Shown in pieces: positions 33,699-42,772 of a stretch of 64,000 bases of DNA. The notes beneath the pieces were generated by a model that was given only the letters and a program-made list of their open reading frames with translations, was not told where the DNA came from and ran no database searches. Location of the stretch: positions 1-64,000 of the forward strand of contig LWDH01000049.1 in NCBI GenBank assembly GCA_002083395.1, in the 5' to 3' direction. This DNA is from Proteobacteria bacterium SG_bin4. GTDB lineage: Bacteria; Pseudomonadota; Gammaproteobacteria; Burkholderiales; Nitrosomonadaceae. Position 1 is the stretch's first letter. Each line of letters starts with the position of its first letter. The translations under genes and the position numbers were made by a program.

Positions 33699-35741
33699 TT
33701 GAAAAACTTCCACTCGATTTACTCGCACCACTTTATCCGGGTATCGGCCTGTATCCCGCAACTTAAAGTTGCCGATCCGGCATTCAATATGGAGCGTATT
33801 CTCGATCTCGCAACGCGTGCATCCGAGCTTAAATCAACCCTCGCGCTTTTTCCGGAACTGAGCATCTCGTCCTACTCCGCTGACGACTTGTTTCACCAGC
33901 AAGCCCTGCTCGATGCGGTAAATGCCGGTATCGTACGTATCATTGAAGCCAGCCGGGAACTCACACCCATTCTGCTGGTTGGCGCGCCGTTGCAATTGGA
34001 AGGCAAGCTATTCAACTGCGCTGTAATGATTTATCGTGGGCGTATTCTCGGTATCGTGCCAAAAACCTACTTGCCCAATTACCGGGAATTTTATGAGAAG
34101 CGGCAGTTTACTTCAGCGCATGCAGCACTCGCCAGAGACATAAGCTTCCTCGGAAACACTGTTCCATTTGGCAACAATCTGATTTTCACCGCGACTAATG
34201 TTGAGCATTTTTCCTTGCATACCGAAATTTGCGAAGACCTATGGACACCACTGCCGCCGAGCAGCTACGCCGCACTGGCCGGCGCCACCGTCCTAACCAA
34301 TTTATCCGCCAGCAACATCACTATCGGTAAAGCCGATTACCGGCGCCACCTCTGCGCCATGCAATCGAGCAAGTGTTTAGCAGCTTATGTGTACACCGCC
34401 GCCGGTCCCGGGGAATCGACGACCGATTTGGCATGGGATGGCCATGCGATGATTTATGAGAACCATCAGCTGTTGGCGGAATCCGAACGCTTCTCGGATC
34501 AGCAACAAATCATCACCGCCGATATCGATCTCAAACGGCTGATACAAGAGCGCCAGCGTACCACCAGTTTCAACGACGTGATTCAACTCCACCGCGAACA
34601 ACTCGGCAATATTCGCCGGATTGAATTCAACTTTGTGATTCCGGAAGATAGCGTATCGTTACTTCGCCCAGTAGCACGCTTTCCCTATGTTCCCGATAAT
34701 CCTGCAAAACGCGATGAGCATTGCTATGAAGCGTATCAGATACAGGTGCATGGATTATTAAAACGGTTGGCGTTCAGCAAAACCGAACGGATCGTGATCG
34801 GCGTTTCCGGCGGCTTGGACTCGGCGCATGCACTGATCGTCGCGGCGCATACGATGGACCGGCTCGGGATACCGCGCACCCACATTCTGGCCTATACCCT
34901 ACCGGGATTCGCCACTAGCGAAGGCACAAAAGCCAATGCCCATCGCTTGATGGCCGCGCTCGGTGTCACCAGCCACGAAATCGACATCCGTCCGTCGTGC
35001 CTGCAAATGCTGAAAGATATCGAACATCCGTTTATTGACGGTACACCGCAATACGATATTACGTTTGAAAACGTGCAGGCGGGCGAACGGACCTCACACC
35101 TGTTCCGCCTCGCCAATTTGCATCACGCATTGGTACTCGGGACCGGCGATCTCAGCGAACTCGCGCTCGGCTGGTGTACTTATGGCGTTGGCGACCATAT
35201 GTCGCATTACAGTGTCAATGCTTCGGTTCCTAAAACGCTGATACAGCATTTGATCCGCTGGACCATCGATACCGGGCAATTCAACGGCGCCGCCAACGAG
35301 GCGCTGATCGCCATACTGAACACCGAAATTTCACCGGAACTGATCCCCGTTCAGTCACCAAGTAAGCCGCTGCAAAGCACGCAGCAAATCATCGGCCCTT
35401 ACGAGCTGCAAGACTTTAACCTGTATTACATTACCCGTTTCGGATTCCGCCCCAGCAAAATTGCTTTTCTTGCGCACCATGCCTGGGGAAACCGCCTATC
35501 GGGACAATGGCCGGCTGGGATTCCCGAGCAAGCCAGAAACGAATACGATCTTGCTACCATCAAGCATTGGCTCGGTGTGTTTCTGACACGTTTTTTTCAA
35601 ACCAGTCAATTTAAACGCTCTTGCATTCCCAATGCCCCGAAAGTCGGCTCCGGCGGCTCATTATCACCACGCGGTGACTGGCGCGCACCGTCGGATGCGG
35701 AAGCGAGAGTCTGGCTGGACGAGTTAAAACTGATTCCGTAA
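33699..35741 (+). CDS. nadE: Glutamine-dependent NAD(+) synthetase
   Basis: 680 residues from a TTG at 33699, fixed by GGAG at 33689-33692 and the lack of a nearby ATG. The N-terminal nitrilase-type glutaminase has the Glu (FPELSISSY), Lys (KTYLPNYREFYEKRQF) and Cys (TEICEDLWTP) triad; the C-terminal synthetase has the P-loop GVSGGLDSAHAL. It makes NAD from nicotinic acid adenine dinucleotide with glutamine as nitrogen source. The 3' end is important because a decayed second copy of its last 150 bases occurs at 42773-42928. Confidence 0.97.
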   Translation: MKNFHSIYSHHFIRVSACIPQLKVADPAFNMERILDLATRASELKSTLALFPELSISSYSADDLFHQQALLDAVNAGIVRIIEASRELTPILLVGAPLQLEGKLFNCAVMIYRGRILGIVPKTYLPNYREFYEKRQFTSAHAALARDISFLGNTVPFGNNLIFTATNVEHFSLHTEICEDLWTPLPPSSYAALAGATVLTNLSASNITIGKADYRRHLCAMQSSKCLAAYVYTAAGPGESTTDLAWDGHAMIYENHQLLAESERFSDQQQIITADIDLKRLIQERQRTTSFNDVIQLHREQLGNIRRIEFNFVIPEDSVSLLRPVARFPYVPDNPAKRDEHCYEAYQIQVHGLLKRLAFSKTERIVIGVSGGLDSAHALIVAAHTMDRLGIPRTHILAYTLPGFATSEGTKANAHRLMAALGVTSHEIDIRPSCLQMLKDIEHPFIDGTPQYDITFENVQAGERTSHLFRLANLHHALVLGTGDLSELALGWCTYGVGDHMSHYSVNASVPKTLIQHLIRWTIDTGQFNGAANEALIAILNTEISPELIPVQSPSKPLQSTQQIIGPYELQDFNLYYITRFGFRPSKIAFLAHHAWGNRLSGQWPAGIPEQARNEYDLATIKHWLGVFLTRFFQTSQFKRSCIPNAPKVGSGGSLSPRGDWRAPSDAEARVWLDELKLIP

Positions 35742-35825
35742 TACACCGCATCATGCCGGAATTGCGTGACCTTACCCGGCAGTAAATCCTTCAGCAACCC
35801 GATAAATGAACCGGTAGCAATCTGC

Positions 35826-36443
35826 TCATTTGAACCGGCGGAATGAACCGGTCACAACTCCGAAAATTTCAAACTGCGTATCCGGGCGAATGTAGATCGG
35901 ACGGTACTTCCCGGAAGCATTGGCGGGCAACAGCCGCGGCATTTTGTTTGCGCCATAATCGAGGATTTTGATGGTAAATTCCCGATCCACCACGGCCAAG
36001 ACGATATCGCCGATATTTGCCGTTCTGGAACGATCTACAACCACTTTATCGCCCGGCAGCAAGCCGACATCGATCATGGACTCTCCCCGGATCGTAACAA
36101 AGAATGTCGACGCTGCATGATCGATCAGGAATTCACTGACATCGAGCTGCTTTTCGATATGATCATCCGCAGGACTAGGCAAACCTGCTGCGACCTTGGT
36201 GGAAAACAGCGGCAGCAATGTAAGTTGCTCGTTGATCACCGGTGTGAAAAATTCATCCACTTCAATTCCAGTCACTCCATTCTCGCTGCCGCCTTCTGCC
36301 TTTTTGCGTTGCATGGCATCCAGGAAATTTCTGATTGTTGCCGTCTGGCTCTGCGGTATACGCATGACTTCCGTCGGCTCACCAAACTTCCCTTGACCTC
36401 GCGGTCTTCCCGCATTCTCGCGTTTTCCGCCTCGATTGGACAT
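35826..36443 (-). CDS. UmuD-like S24 self-cleaving protein without UmuC partner
   Basis: 205 residues from the ATG at 36443, 10 bases after GGAG; an ATG at 36452 is too close to it. The S24 peptidase dyad is Ser122 (RGESMIDVGLLPGD) and Lys159 (REFTIKIL), with a cleavage-like site A86-G87 in KVAAGLPSP. The N-terminal 60 residues are unusual: a basic GGKRENAGRPRGQGKFGEPT segment, then an amphipathic stretch. This resembles UmuD-type proteins of mobile elements more than LexA (no winged helix). No umuC follows: the next gene is nadE, convergent. It may act with a polymerase encoded elsewhere or regulate an element. Confidence 0.75.
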   Translation of the reverse strand: MSNRGGKRENAGRPRGQGKFGEPTEVMRIPQSQTATIRNFLDAMQRKKAEGGSENGVTGIEVDEFFTPVINEQLTLLPLFSTKVAAGLPSPADDHIEKQLDVSEFLIDHAASTFFVTIRGESMIDVGLLPGDKVVVDRSRTANIGDIVLAVVDREFTIKILDYGANKMPRLLPANASGKYRPIYIRPDTQFEIFGVVTGSFRRFK

Positions 36444-36899
36444 AATTGACATGCTCCTTTTAGATATAAGTAACACTATTCAAACACACCTAATGTAATA
36501 CTGTCAAAAAAATAGAAAAGCATCAGAATCCAATCATGAAAATGATATTGATACATTATCCATCCCCCGGAAAGCAAATACCCGGCACCGGAATCAACGG
36601 TCAAGTACGGCCTTCCGCCAACCAATAAGAAATCGCCTACCGGCTTGTTTCTCGCGGCAACTCCAGGCAATTTAAATCTCATCACCGCTTCGAAATTCTT
36701 CAGGCAGGCAGTCCTCTATCGAATCCTTACCGGAATTTATTTTCACTATCAGCAGCCTGCGTCAATTTGTCACATTTACTTATCAGATACCTCGCGGATA
36801 TGATTTACGCGTATGTGACACAACAAAAGCTGATTCAAGCGTGATCTCTCCAAACAACAACCCTAGCCTCGGATCTTAACAAAATAACAGTAGTAAAGA
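36444..36899. other. 456-base region without a convincing gene
   Basis: Between the divergent UmuD-like and HupE/TonB genes. A short minus-strand open frame here (36476-36685) has no Shine-Dalgarno sequence and no family. The only clear structure is the degenerate palindrome at 36758-36774. GTGACACAAC at about 36815 may be a further half site of the same motif. Confidence 0.5.
36758..36774. promoter_or_regulatory. Candidate operator, degenerate copy of the 26-kb palindrome
   Basis: TGCGTCAATTTGTCACA agrees at 15 of 17 positions with site 2 at 26130-26146 (TGCGACAATTTGTCGCA), and the two changes are at mirror positions outside the core CAATTTGT. It lies 126 bases before the first ATG of the HupE/TonB-receptor operon. 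Suggests common regulation of both loci. Confidence 0.5.
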
Positions 36900-39692
36900 A
36901 TGAAACTTCTTATATTTCAAGCAATAGAAAATTTGTATGGTTTAAATCTGCGGATGATCCGAAGCGGTAAGTTTTTTATCGGAATCACGTCAATACCTTC
37001 CATCCATTCAGAGCGCTGCATCTCGTACCTGAAAGCCACATTTCTCTGGTCGACCATCGTCTTGATTGCACTGATGCCGGTCACTTCCACGCAAATACAT
37101 GTCGATAGCGATTGGAGTGAAGGATTCCTCCATCCTTTGACCGGATGGGATCATATTCTCTGCATGGTTGCAGTTGGTATCTGGGCGGCCCAGATCCGCG
37201 GGCAAGCAATTTGGGTACTGCCGATTGTTTTTGCCAGTGTCATGGGTGTCGGCAGCTTGGTCGGGGTGTTCAATCTAGCCATTCCGGGTGCGGAGGCTAT
37301 GATTCTATTATCTTGCCTCACATTAGGCGCTTTGATCGTACGCGGAATCCGTTTCGAGACTCCCGTCAACGTAGCGATTATCTCGCTGTTCGCATTTTTT
37401 CATGGCTATGTCCACGGACAGGAAATCTCCGCGTCCACCAGTCTTGGTTTCTACATCGCTGGTTTCGTATTCGCCACTTTACTGTTACATGGCGTCGGCA
37501 TTCTGATTTCGCGGCTGCTTTTGCTGGCAATCACCTTCTTTATCAGCACCGGTCTGAACGCTCAGGGAAAGGATTTGCCGTCCCCTCCGCATACCGCTAA
37601 ATCGGGTACAAATTTTAACAAGCTGGCGCATGCCGTTCTGGATGAAATAGCCGTACACGGCCGTGCTGACAAACTAATCGGCATCGCCGATGCTGCCTCC
37701 CAAGGCAAAGTCGGACAAGATCAGCTTCGATACCGGCCAATTAACCGTCCCGGAGAAATTCTGGAAACGGTGCCAGGTTTAATTGCCACCCAACACAGTG
37801 GCGAAGGTAAAGCCAATCAATTTTTTCTGCGTGGATTCAATCTCGATCATGGCACTGATTTTCTCACGCAGATAGAGGGCGTGCCGGTCAATCAACTCTC
37901 GCATGCACATGGCCAAGGCTGGACGGATGTCAATTTCCTGATTCCGGAATTGGTCGAGTCGATCGAATTCAGAAAAGGCAATTATTTCGCCGACACCGGC
38001 GACTTCTCAAGCGCGGGATCGGCCAATATCCGCTACTTCAATCGTCTGCCCCAGAATATGCTGCGCTTCACTGGCGGCAGTTTTGATTATTACCGGGGAT
38101 TGATCGCCGGATCGCGCCGGCTATCACAAGGCAATGTATTGTATGCCGGCGAGATCGTACATAACGACGGCCCGTGGACTGTCGGTAATAATTATCTGAA
38201 GTTCAACGGCGTAATCCGGTATAGCGGCAGCAACGGCAATCAGGATTGGCGTATTACCGCAATGGGAACGCATTCCGACTGGCGTGCGACCGATCAAATT
38301 CCAAGGCGGGCTATCGGCATGGACACCATCCGCCGGTTCGACGCGATTGACCCCACCGATGGCGGAAAGAGTCATCGCTATAGCCTGACAGGTGAATGGA
38401 ACCGGCGCTCGGAAAACAGTCTGACGTCGGTCATGGCCTACGGCATTTACTCCAAATTAGACCTCTATTCGAACTTCTCTTTTCTTCTGGATAATAATGA
38501 AACGACCAATCCGTCGGGATGTTCGGGGTTAAGCGGCTTACAGTCCGCCAACCGGATTTCCACCAGTATATTCCAGACCTGCGGCGATCAGTTCGGTCAA
38601 CCCGACGATCGCTGGACAACCGGCCTAGCAGCCAGCCACACGGTATTTCATAAGATCGGCCAATTCGACTCCGAAACAACACTGGGAATACAAGTACGCA
38701 ACGATAATATCCAGAATGCCCTGACCAAAGCGCATGCGCAGCGGGTGTACGGCATCACCCGCCAGGACTCCATCTGGGTTACCAGCGTCAGTCCTTTTCT
38801 GCAAAACAGAACACAATGGCAAAGCTGGCTGCGCACCACCGCGGGCGTGCGTTTCGATGGCTTCCGCTTTGCCGTCAATCAAAGCAACATCCAGCAAAAC
38901 AACGGCACACGTTACGACGGATTGGTCAGTCCGAAATTGGGTATCGTCTTCGGTCCCTGGGCGAATACCGAGCTGTACCTGAACGGCGGGCTTGGCTTTC
39001 ACAGCAACGATGCCCGCGGGATCAATACCCGCATCGATCCGGCTAGCGGCAGTGCCGTAGACCGCGCCGATCCCCTTGCCCGCACCTACAGCGCCGAGAC
39101 CGGCATCCGCTCAACCTGGGTTCGTGGCTTGCAAAGTACACTGACTGTCTGGTGGATGGATCTCCAGTCGGAATTGGTTTTTGTCGGGGATGCTGGCACG
39201 ACCGAAGCAAGCCGCCCCAGCCGCCGCTACGGCATCGAGTTTGCCAATTACTACCAGCCGGTGCATTGGCTGACATTTGACGCGGACTTCAGTTTCTCGC
39301 ATGCACGCTTTCGCAATACCGTACCGGACGAAGGCAATCACGTGCCCAATGCCGTGGAAGCGGTCATTGCCACAGGCGCGACATTTCACGATGTTCTCGG
39401 CGGTTTCTACGGCGGCCCGAGACTGCGGTATCTCGGGCCGCGCGCATTGAATGAAGACAACTCCAAGCGCTCGGACGGCACAATTTTGTTATCCGCGATG
39501 CTGGGGTATGAATTTAACCGGTCGCTCCGCATCCAGGCCGAAGTGTTCAACATGCTCGACCGCAAGGACGATGCGATCACCTATTTCTATACATCACGCC
39601 TCCCGGGAGAATCGCTCACGGGCGTGAACGACTTTCATTTCCACCCTGTCGAGCCAGTGAGTTTCCGGGTTGGGTTTGTTCTTAATTATTAA
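36900..39692 (+). CDS. HupE/UreJ-like membrane domain fused in frame to a TonB-dependent receptor
   Basis: 930 residues without stop or frameshift. Residues about 70-215 match HupE/UreJ metal permeases: HPLTGWDHILCMVAVGIWAAQ, the AFFHGYVHGQE motif and a run of about six TM helices. Residues 206-222 (LLLLAITFFISTGLNAQ) look either like the last helix or like a signal peptide. Then comes a TonB box (LDEIAVHG, 248-255), a plug (PGEILETVPGLIATQH, LRGFNLDHGTDF) and a 22-strand-type barrel ending SFRVGFVLNY. HupE belongs in the inner membrane and the receptor in the outer one, so the single chain is topologically odd. No internal ATG with Shine-Dalgarno sequence was found at the junction. First gene of a plus-strand operon with thioredoxin, Asp-box and CopC proteins. 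Confidence 0.85.
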   Translation: MKLLIFQAIENLYGLNLRMIRSGKFFIGITSIPSIHSERCISYLKATFLWSTIVLIALMPVTSTQIHVDSDWSEGFLHPLTGWDHILCMVAVGIWAAQIRGQAIWVLPIVFASVMGVGSLVGVFNLAIPGAEAMILLSCLTLGALIVRGIRFETPVNVAIISLFAFFHGYVHGQEISASTSLGFYIAGFVFATLLLHGVGILISRLLLLAITFFISTGLNAQGKDLPSPPHTAKSGTNFNKLAHAVLDEIAVHGRADKLIGIADAASQGKVGQDQLRYRPINRPGEILETVPGLIATQHSGEGKANQFFLRGFNLDHGTDFLTQIEGVPVNQLSHAHGQGWTDVNFLIPELVESIEFRKGNYFADTGDFSSAGSANIRYFNRLPQNMLRFTGGSFDYYRGLIAGSRRLSQGNVLYAGEIVHNDGPWTVGNNYLKFNGVIRYSGSNGNQDWRITAMGTHSDWRATDQIPRRAIGMDTIRRFDAIDPTDGGKSHRYSLTGEWNRRSENSLTSVMAYGIYSKLDLYSNFSFLLDNNETTNPSGCSGLSGLQSANRISTSIFQTCGDQFGQPDDRWTTGLAASHTVFHKIGQFDSETTLGIQVRNDNIQNALTKAHAQRVYGITRQDSIWVTSVSPFLQNRTQWQSWLRTTAGVRFDGFRFAVNQSNIQQNNGTRYDGLVSPKLGIVFGPWANTELYLNGGLGFHSNDARGINTRIDPASGSAVDRADPLARTYSAETGIRSTWVRGLQSTLTVWWMDLQSELVFVGDAGTTEASRPSRRYGIEFANYYQPVHWLTFDADFSFSHARFRNTVPDEGNHVPNAVEAVIATGATFHDVLGGFYGGPRLRYLGPRALNEDNSKRSDGTILLSAMLGYEFNRSLRIQAEVFNMLDRKDDAITYFYTSRLPGESLTGVNDFHFHPVEPVSFRVGFVLNY

Positions 39693-39744
39693 TCGATTGA
39701 ATACAAACAAGTAAATTTCCCAAATAAATATCAGGAGAAAAATT

Positions 39745-40236
39745 ATGCGACTGTCTAAATCACTGTTGATTGCATTACTTCTGTCAATCTGGCTTACGAC
39801 TCCGGCGCAAGCGGGAGAAGCTGTGCTGAAGCATTTCGTCTCCGGAAGTTACCCGCAATTACTTGAAAAGCATACCGGTCGGCCGGTCATGCTGGTGATC
39901 TGGGCGACGACATGTGCGACCTGCATGAAAAAAATGCCCATGTTAAATAAACTAAAAGAAGATCAACCGGATGTCAAAATCATCCTGCTCTCCGTCGATG
40001 ATCTAGCAGATACGAAGCAGGTGCAAACCATATTGACCAGACATGGATTGACCGACCTGGAAAACTGGATTTTCGCCGATGAAAATGCACAGCGTCTGCG
40101 CTATGAAATTGACCCGCAATGGTTCGGCGAATTGCCGCGCACGTATTTCCTGGATAGTAAGCATCAGCGCGAAGGCATCAGCGGCGCTTTATCGTACGAA
40201 GATTACCAATCCATTTTCTACGTACTCGCCAATTAA
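39745..40236 (+). CDS. Periplasmic thioredoxin-like protein with CATC site
   Basis: 163 residues. Signal peptide (MRLSKSLLIALLLSIWLTTP, cleavage after QAG or AQA), then a TlpA-like thioredoxin fold with active site ATTCATCMKKMP (Cys57, Cys60) and the Pro loop FGELPRTYFLD. AGGAGA stands 7 bases before the ATG. Probably reduces disulfides in a periplasmic metal-handling partner, as its neighbours suggest. It begins 52 bases after the TonB receptor stop, and the Asp-box protein follows after 22 bases. Confidence 0.88.
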   Translation: MRLSKSLLIALLLSIWLTTPAQAGEAVLKHFVSGSYPQLLEKHTGRPVMLVIWATTCATCMKKMPMLNKLKEDQPDVKIILLSVDDLADTKQVQTILTRHGLTDLENWIFADENAQRLRYEIDPQWFGELPRTYFLDSKHQREGISGALSYEDYQSIFYVLAN

Positions 40237-40258
40237 TTATCCATCAGCAACCCGTTTT

Positions 40259-41506
40259 ATGATTCACCGCAAAGAACAATCGTATCGAACAGTATTTTCG
40301 TTAATTCATGGATTCATCCTCATTCTCGCACTGCTGGTTCACTCTGCTCAAGCCAGTGATCAGCTTGAGGAAGGCTATGTGAAATCAACGCTGGGTTTGT
40401 ACGACATTGCCACATTCGATGTTTATGCGGACCAACAGACTGTTCATCTCATCGCCGGCGGCAGGCAGTCGCAAAATGATGCCGCGCTCATACTGCGGTA
40501 TCAGCGGTCAGTGGATGGCGGACGCAACTGGACAACGCCTTCGACTGTCTCCGCGCCATTGCCCGCAATCAACGCCAAACGCGGCAATGACATTCAACTG
40601 GCAGTTCATGGCGATCGTATCGTCGCCCTCATGCAAGGAAAAACCGATCTACCGGGGATCGGCCCGATGATTTGCCTGTATTCCGAAGACAGCGGCATAA
40701 CCTGGAAAAATGGCGCTAATCCGGCAAAAGATAATGACGGCAGTCAGGCGCACATCGATCTGATAGCCGACAAAGCAGGCGTTTTCCATGCAGTCTGGCT
40801 CGAAGATCCCGAAGAAAACGGTTATCAAAGTTTGCGTTATTCCCGCTCAGAAGACGGCGGAAAAAGCTGGAGTCAACCCAAGACAATTGAAGATTCAACC
40901 TGCTCCTGCTGCTGGAATACGATCGTGAATTCGCCGCTTGATCACCTGAATGTGCTTTACCGCAACATGTCGCCCAGGGATATGGCAATGATCCGGTCAA
41001 CCGACCATGGCTCCACCTGGCAACCACTCGGCGCAGTCGGCGATTTCAAATGGCAATTGAATGGCTGTCCGCACGTCGGCGGCAGCGCTGGTTATGTTAC
41101 CCGCGAAGCAACGCATTGGCTGCACAGCCTGGTCTGGACGGGCATACCGGGAAAAGTCGGCTTATATCACCTGGTTTCTTCCGATCATGGATCGACCTGG
41201 TCGACCCCCTCACGGTTAAGCGCCACGGGAATGAACGGCGCTATTGCGCATCATGGCCGCCATACCATTGCAGCATGGAACGAAATCAATCCTTCAGGCA
41301 TGAGCGTCAGTCTCGCCATCGCTGAGAATGACGGTGCCACTTGGAGCGAGCCGATCCAGCTGACGCCAGGTGAAAACGCGGCGACACAGCCGCGGCTTGT
41401 TGCAACAACAAACGGCGTATTGACCGTGTGGACCGAGAAGCCAGCCAAACAAACCAGTCAACTGGCGTGGAAACTGATAGAGCCTGGAAAGAAAGTTAAC
41501 CCATAA
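40259..41506 (+). CDS. Periplasmic Asp-box (BNR) beta-propeller protein, sialidase-like fold
   Basis: 415 residues from the ATG at 40259; upstream codons overlap the thioredoxin gene. Signal peptide (SLIHGFILILALLVHSAQA). Six Asp-boxes are seen: SVDGGRNW, SEDSGITW, SEDGGKSW, STDHGSTW, SSDHGSTW and ENDGATW, implying a six-bladed propeller. Annotation as exo-sialidase would be tempting, but no sialidase Arg triad is evident, and the context (TonB receptor, CopC) favours a metal- or substrate-binding scaffold. CSCCWN at about residue 218 has three closely spaced Cys, which could bind metal. Ends 11 bases before copC. Confidence 0.75.
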   Translation: MIHRKEQSYRTVFSLIHGFILILALLVHSAQASDQLEEGYVKSTLGLYDIATFDVYADQQTVHLIAGGRQSQNDAALILRYQRSVDGGRNWTTPSTVSAPLPAINAKRGNDIQLAVHGDRIVALMQGKTDLPGIGPMICLYSEDSGITWKNGANPAKDNDGSQAHIDLIADKAGVFHAVWLEDPEENGYQSLRYSRSEDGGKSWSQPKTIEDSTCSCCWNTIVNSPLDHLNVLYRNMSPRDMAMIRSTDHGSTWQPLGAVGDFKWQLNGCPHVGGSAGYVTREATHWLHSLVWTGIPGKVGLYHLVSSDHGSTWSTPSRLSATGMNGAIAHHGRHTIAAWNEINPSGMSVSLAIAENDGATWSEPIQLTPGENAATQPRLVATTNGVLTVWTEKPAKQTSQLAWKLIEPGKKVNP

Positions 41507-41517
41507 AGGAGAAGTCA

Positions 41518-41931
41518 ATGAATAATCAACGTGTTATTTCCATCAAACTGCTGCCGCTGATACTGATCGTACTGATGATGGCCAGCATGCCATCGGTAAT
41601 ATTTGCACATGCAATCCTCGTTGAGTCGGAACCCAAGGCCGAAAGCATTGTGGATACACCGCCCGATCAGATCAAAATCTGGTTCAACGAAAATGTTGCC
41701 AGCGAATTTAAATCACTAGCGGTGATCAACAGCGCCGGAAAGCGTGTCGACAATAATGACGTCAAACAGGCAGCACTGGATCGTTCACACATTTATGCCA
41801 CCGTCCCGAAGCTGCCACCCGACACTTATACGGTTCGCTATCGTGTGATGTCTGCGGACACGCACATCATTACCGGCAAATTCACCTTTACCGTTGCTTC
41901 TCCAGGAAAAGCCGAAATCCCTGCCAAATAG
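41518..41931 (+). CDS. copC: Copper-resistance/copper-binding protein CopC
   Basis: 137 residues, AAAGGAG 7 bases before the ATG. Signal peptide ends IFA, leaving His31 as mature N-terminus (HAILVESEPKAES), which is the copper ligand of the CopC family. The beta-sandwich signature follows (IKIWFNENVASEFKSLAVIN, YTVRYRVMSADTHIITGKFT) with further His in MSADTHIITG and DRSHIY. No CopD gene is fused or adjacent. Its presence marks the operon as copper related. Confidence 0.9.
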   Translation: MNNQRVISIKLLPLILIVLMMASMPSVIFAHAILVESEPKAESIVDTPPDQIKIWFNENVASEFKSLAVINSAGKRVDNNDVKQAALDRSHIYATVPKLPPDTYTVRYRVMSADTHIITGKFTFTVASPGKAEIPAK

Positions 41932-41934
41932 AGC

Positions 41935-42010
41935 ACCCCGCCGCAAGCAGCAGGGTATTAATTGCACTTTCAATTTGCTGATTTTCAACTAGCTTTCGCC
42001 CCGAGGGGCG
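41935..42010. repeat. Two REP-like hairpins after copC
   Basis: First hairpin: ACCCCGCCGC (41935-41944), AA, GCAGCAGGGT (41947-41956), eight of ten pairs. Second hairpin: CGCCCC (41997-42002), GA, GGGGCG (42005-42010), followed by GGGAATTGAACCC. Their spacing and flanks resemble dispersed intergenic hairpins known from several proteobacteria. They may terminate or stabilise the copC transcript; no T-run is present. Confidence 0.45.
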
Positions 42011-42050
42011 GGGAATTGAACCCGAAGAGATTAAATATCAGGAGCAAACC

Positions 42051-42752
42051 ATGAAAATATTCCAGGCCGTAAAACCACTTCTGCTGCTGTTCATTGCAAT
42101 TCTGACTCTGACAGCATGTAATCGCATCAGCCCTGTACAGCATCATTACAATACCAAGGTCGGTTGCATTGTCGCCAATGACTTCTACGCAGTGTATTTC
42201 AGTACTTATGTTGAACCCGACAAAATGAGCGACGACTCAACTAAAGTAAACGAATCGTTATTCAAATCTCATTGCATCAATATTCCTTATACCGGAAACG
42301 TTTATTTTACTGCTGATCTGGTAGATGAGGATTTGAGAGAAACCCCGATCAGCTTGAGGCTGGTTGAGCAGGAATTAACCGGTAAAAATAAAGATTCTTC
42401 CGCAGACTATGAAGATGTTCGAATAATTTCGGAAGTTATGCCGAAAATCTACTCGCAAGGTACCATTGAAACGCATGCCGTTATTGATAAAATCGGTCAC
42501 TATGCTTTATATCTGATCATCGGAGACGAGAAATCGGCATTAGAAGATGATATTTTAAAAATCCGATTCAATGTCGGCTTGGGAACTGAAACAACATCTT
42601 TCTGGCGCTATGTCGCAAAAGCCGCAGAACTTTTTATGACATTTGCTTTTCCGGCACTGCTTCTGCTACTCATCATGTCACCGATGCTACCAAAGCTAAG
42701 GCTCATTGTTTTGTCAAAAATGCTGTTCGGTATGCTGAATCGTAGAAACTGA
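42051..42752 (+). CDS. Lipoprotein of unknown function with C-terminal membrane helix
   Basis: 233 residues, AGGAG 8 bases before the ATG. Lipobox LTAC (Cys23), periplasmic beta-rich middle with three further Cys (KVGCIVAND, KSHCINIPY), and one TM helix near the C-terminus (FMTFAFPALLLLLIMSPML) with a basic tail. Both ends would be membrane-attached if the lipobox is used, which is unusual. No family recognised. It is separated from copC by REP-like hairpins, so its link with the copper operon is uncertain. A nadE remnant follows. Confidence 0.6.
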   Translation: MKIFQAVKPLLLLFIAILTLTACNRISPVQHHYNTKVGCIVANDFYAVYFSTYVEPDKMSDDSTKVNESLFKSHCINIPYTGNVYFTADLVDEDLRETPISLRLVEQELTGKNKDSSADYEDVRIISEVMPKIYSQGTIETHAVIDKIGHYALYLIIGDEKSALEDDILKIRFNVGLGTETTSFWRYVAKAAELFMTFAFPALLLLLIMSPMLPKLRLIVLSKMLFGMLNRRN

Positions 42753-42772
42753 CCGACCTAGACTGGTTATCT

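Noticed and set aside
36476..36685. Minus-strand open frame of 69 codons upstream of the UmuD-like gene
   Set aside because: No Shine-Dalgarno sequence, no family, and the sequence reads like non-coding DNA; kept as empty region.
41997..42025. Possible tRNA 3' end (GGGTTCAATTCCC on the minus strand)
   Set aside because: No cloverleaf can be built around it; it is better explained by a REP-like hairpin.
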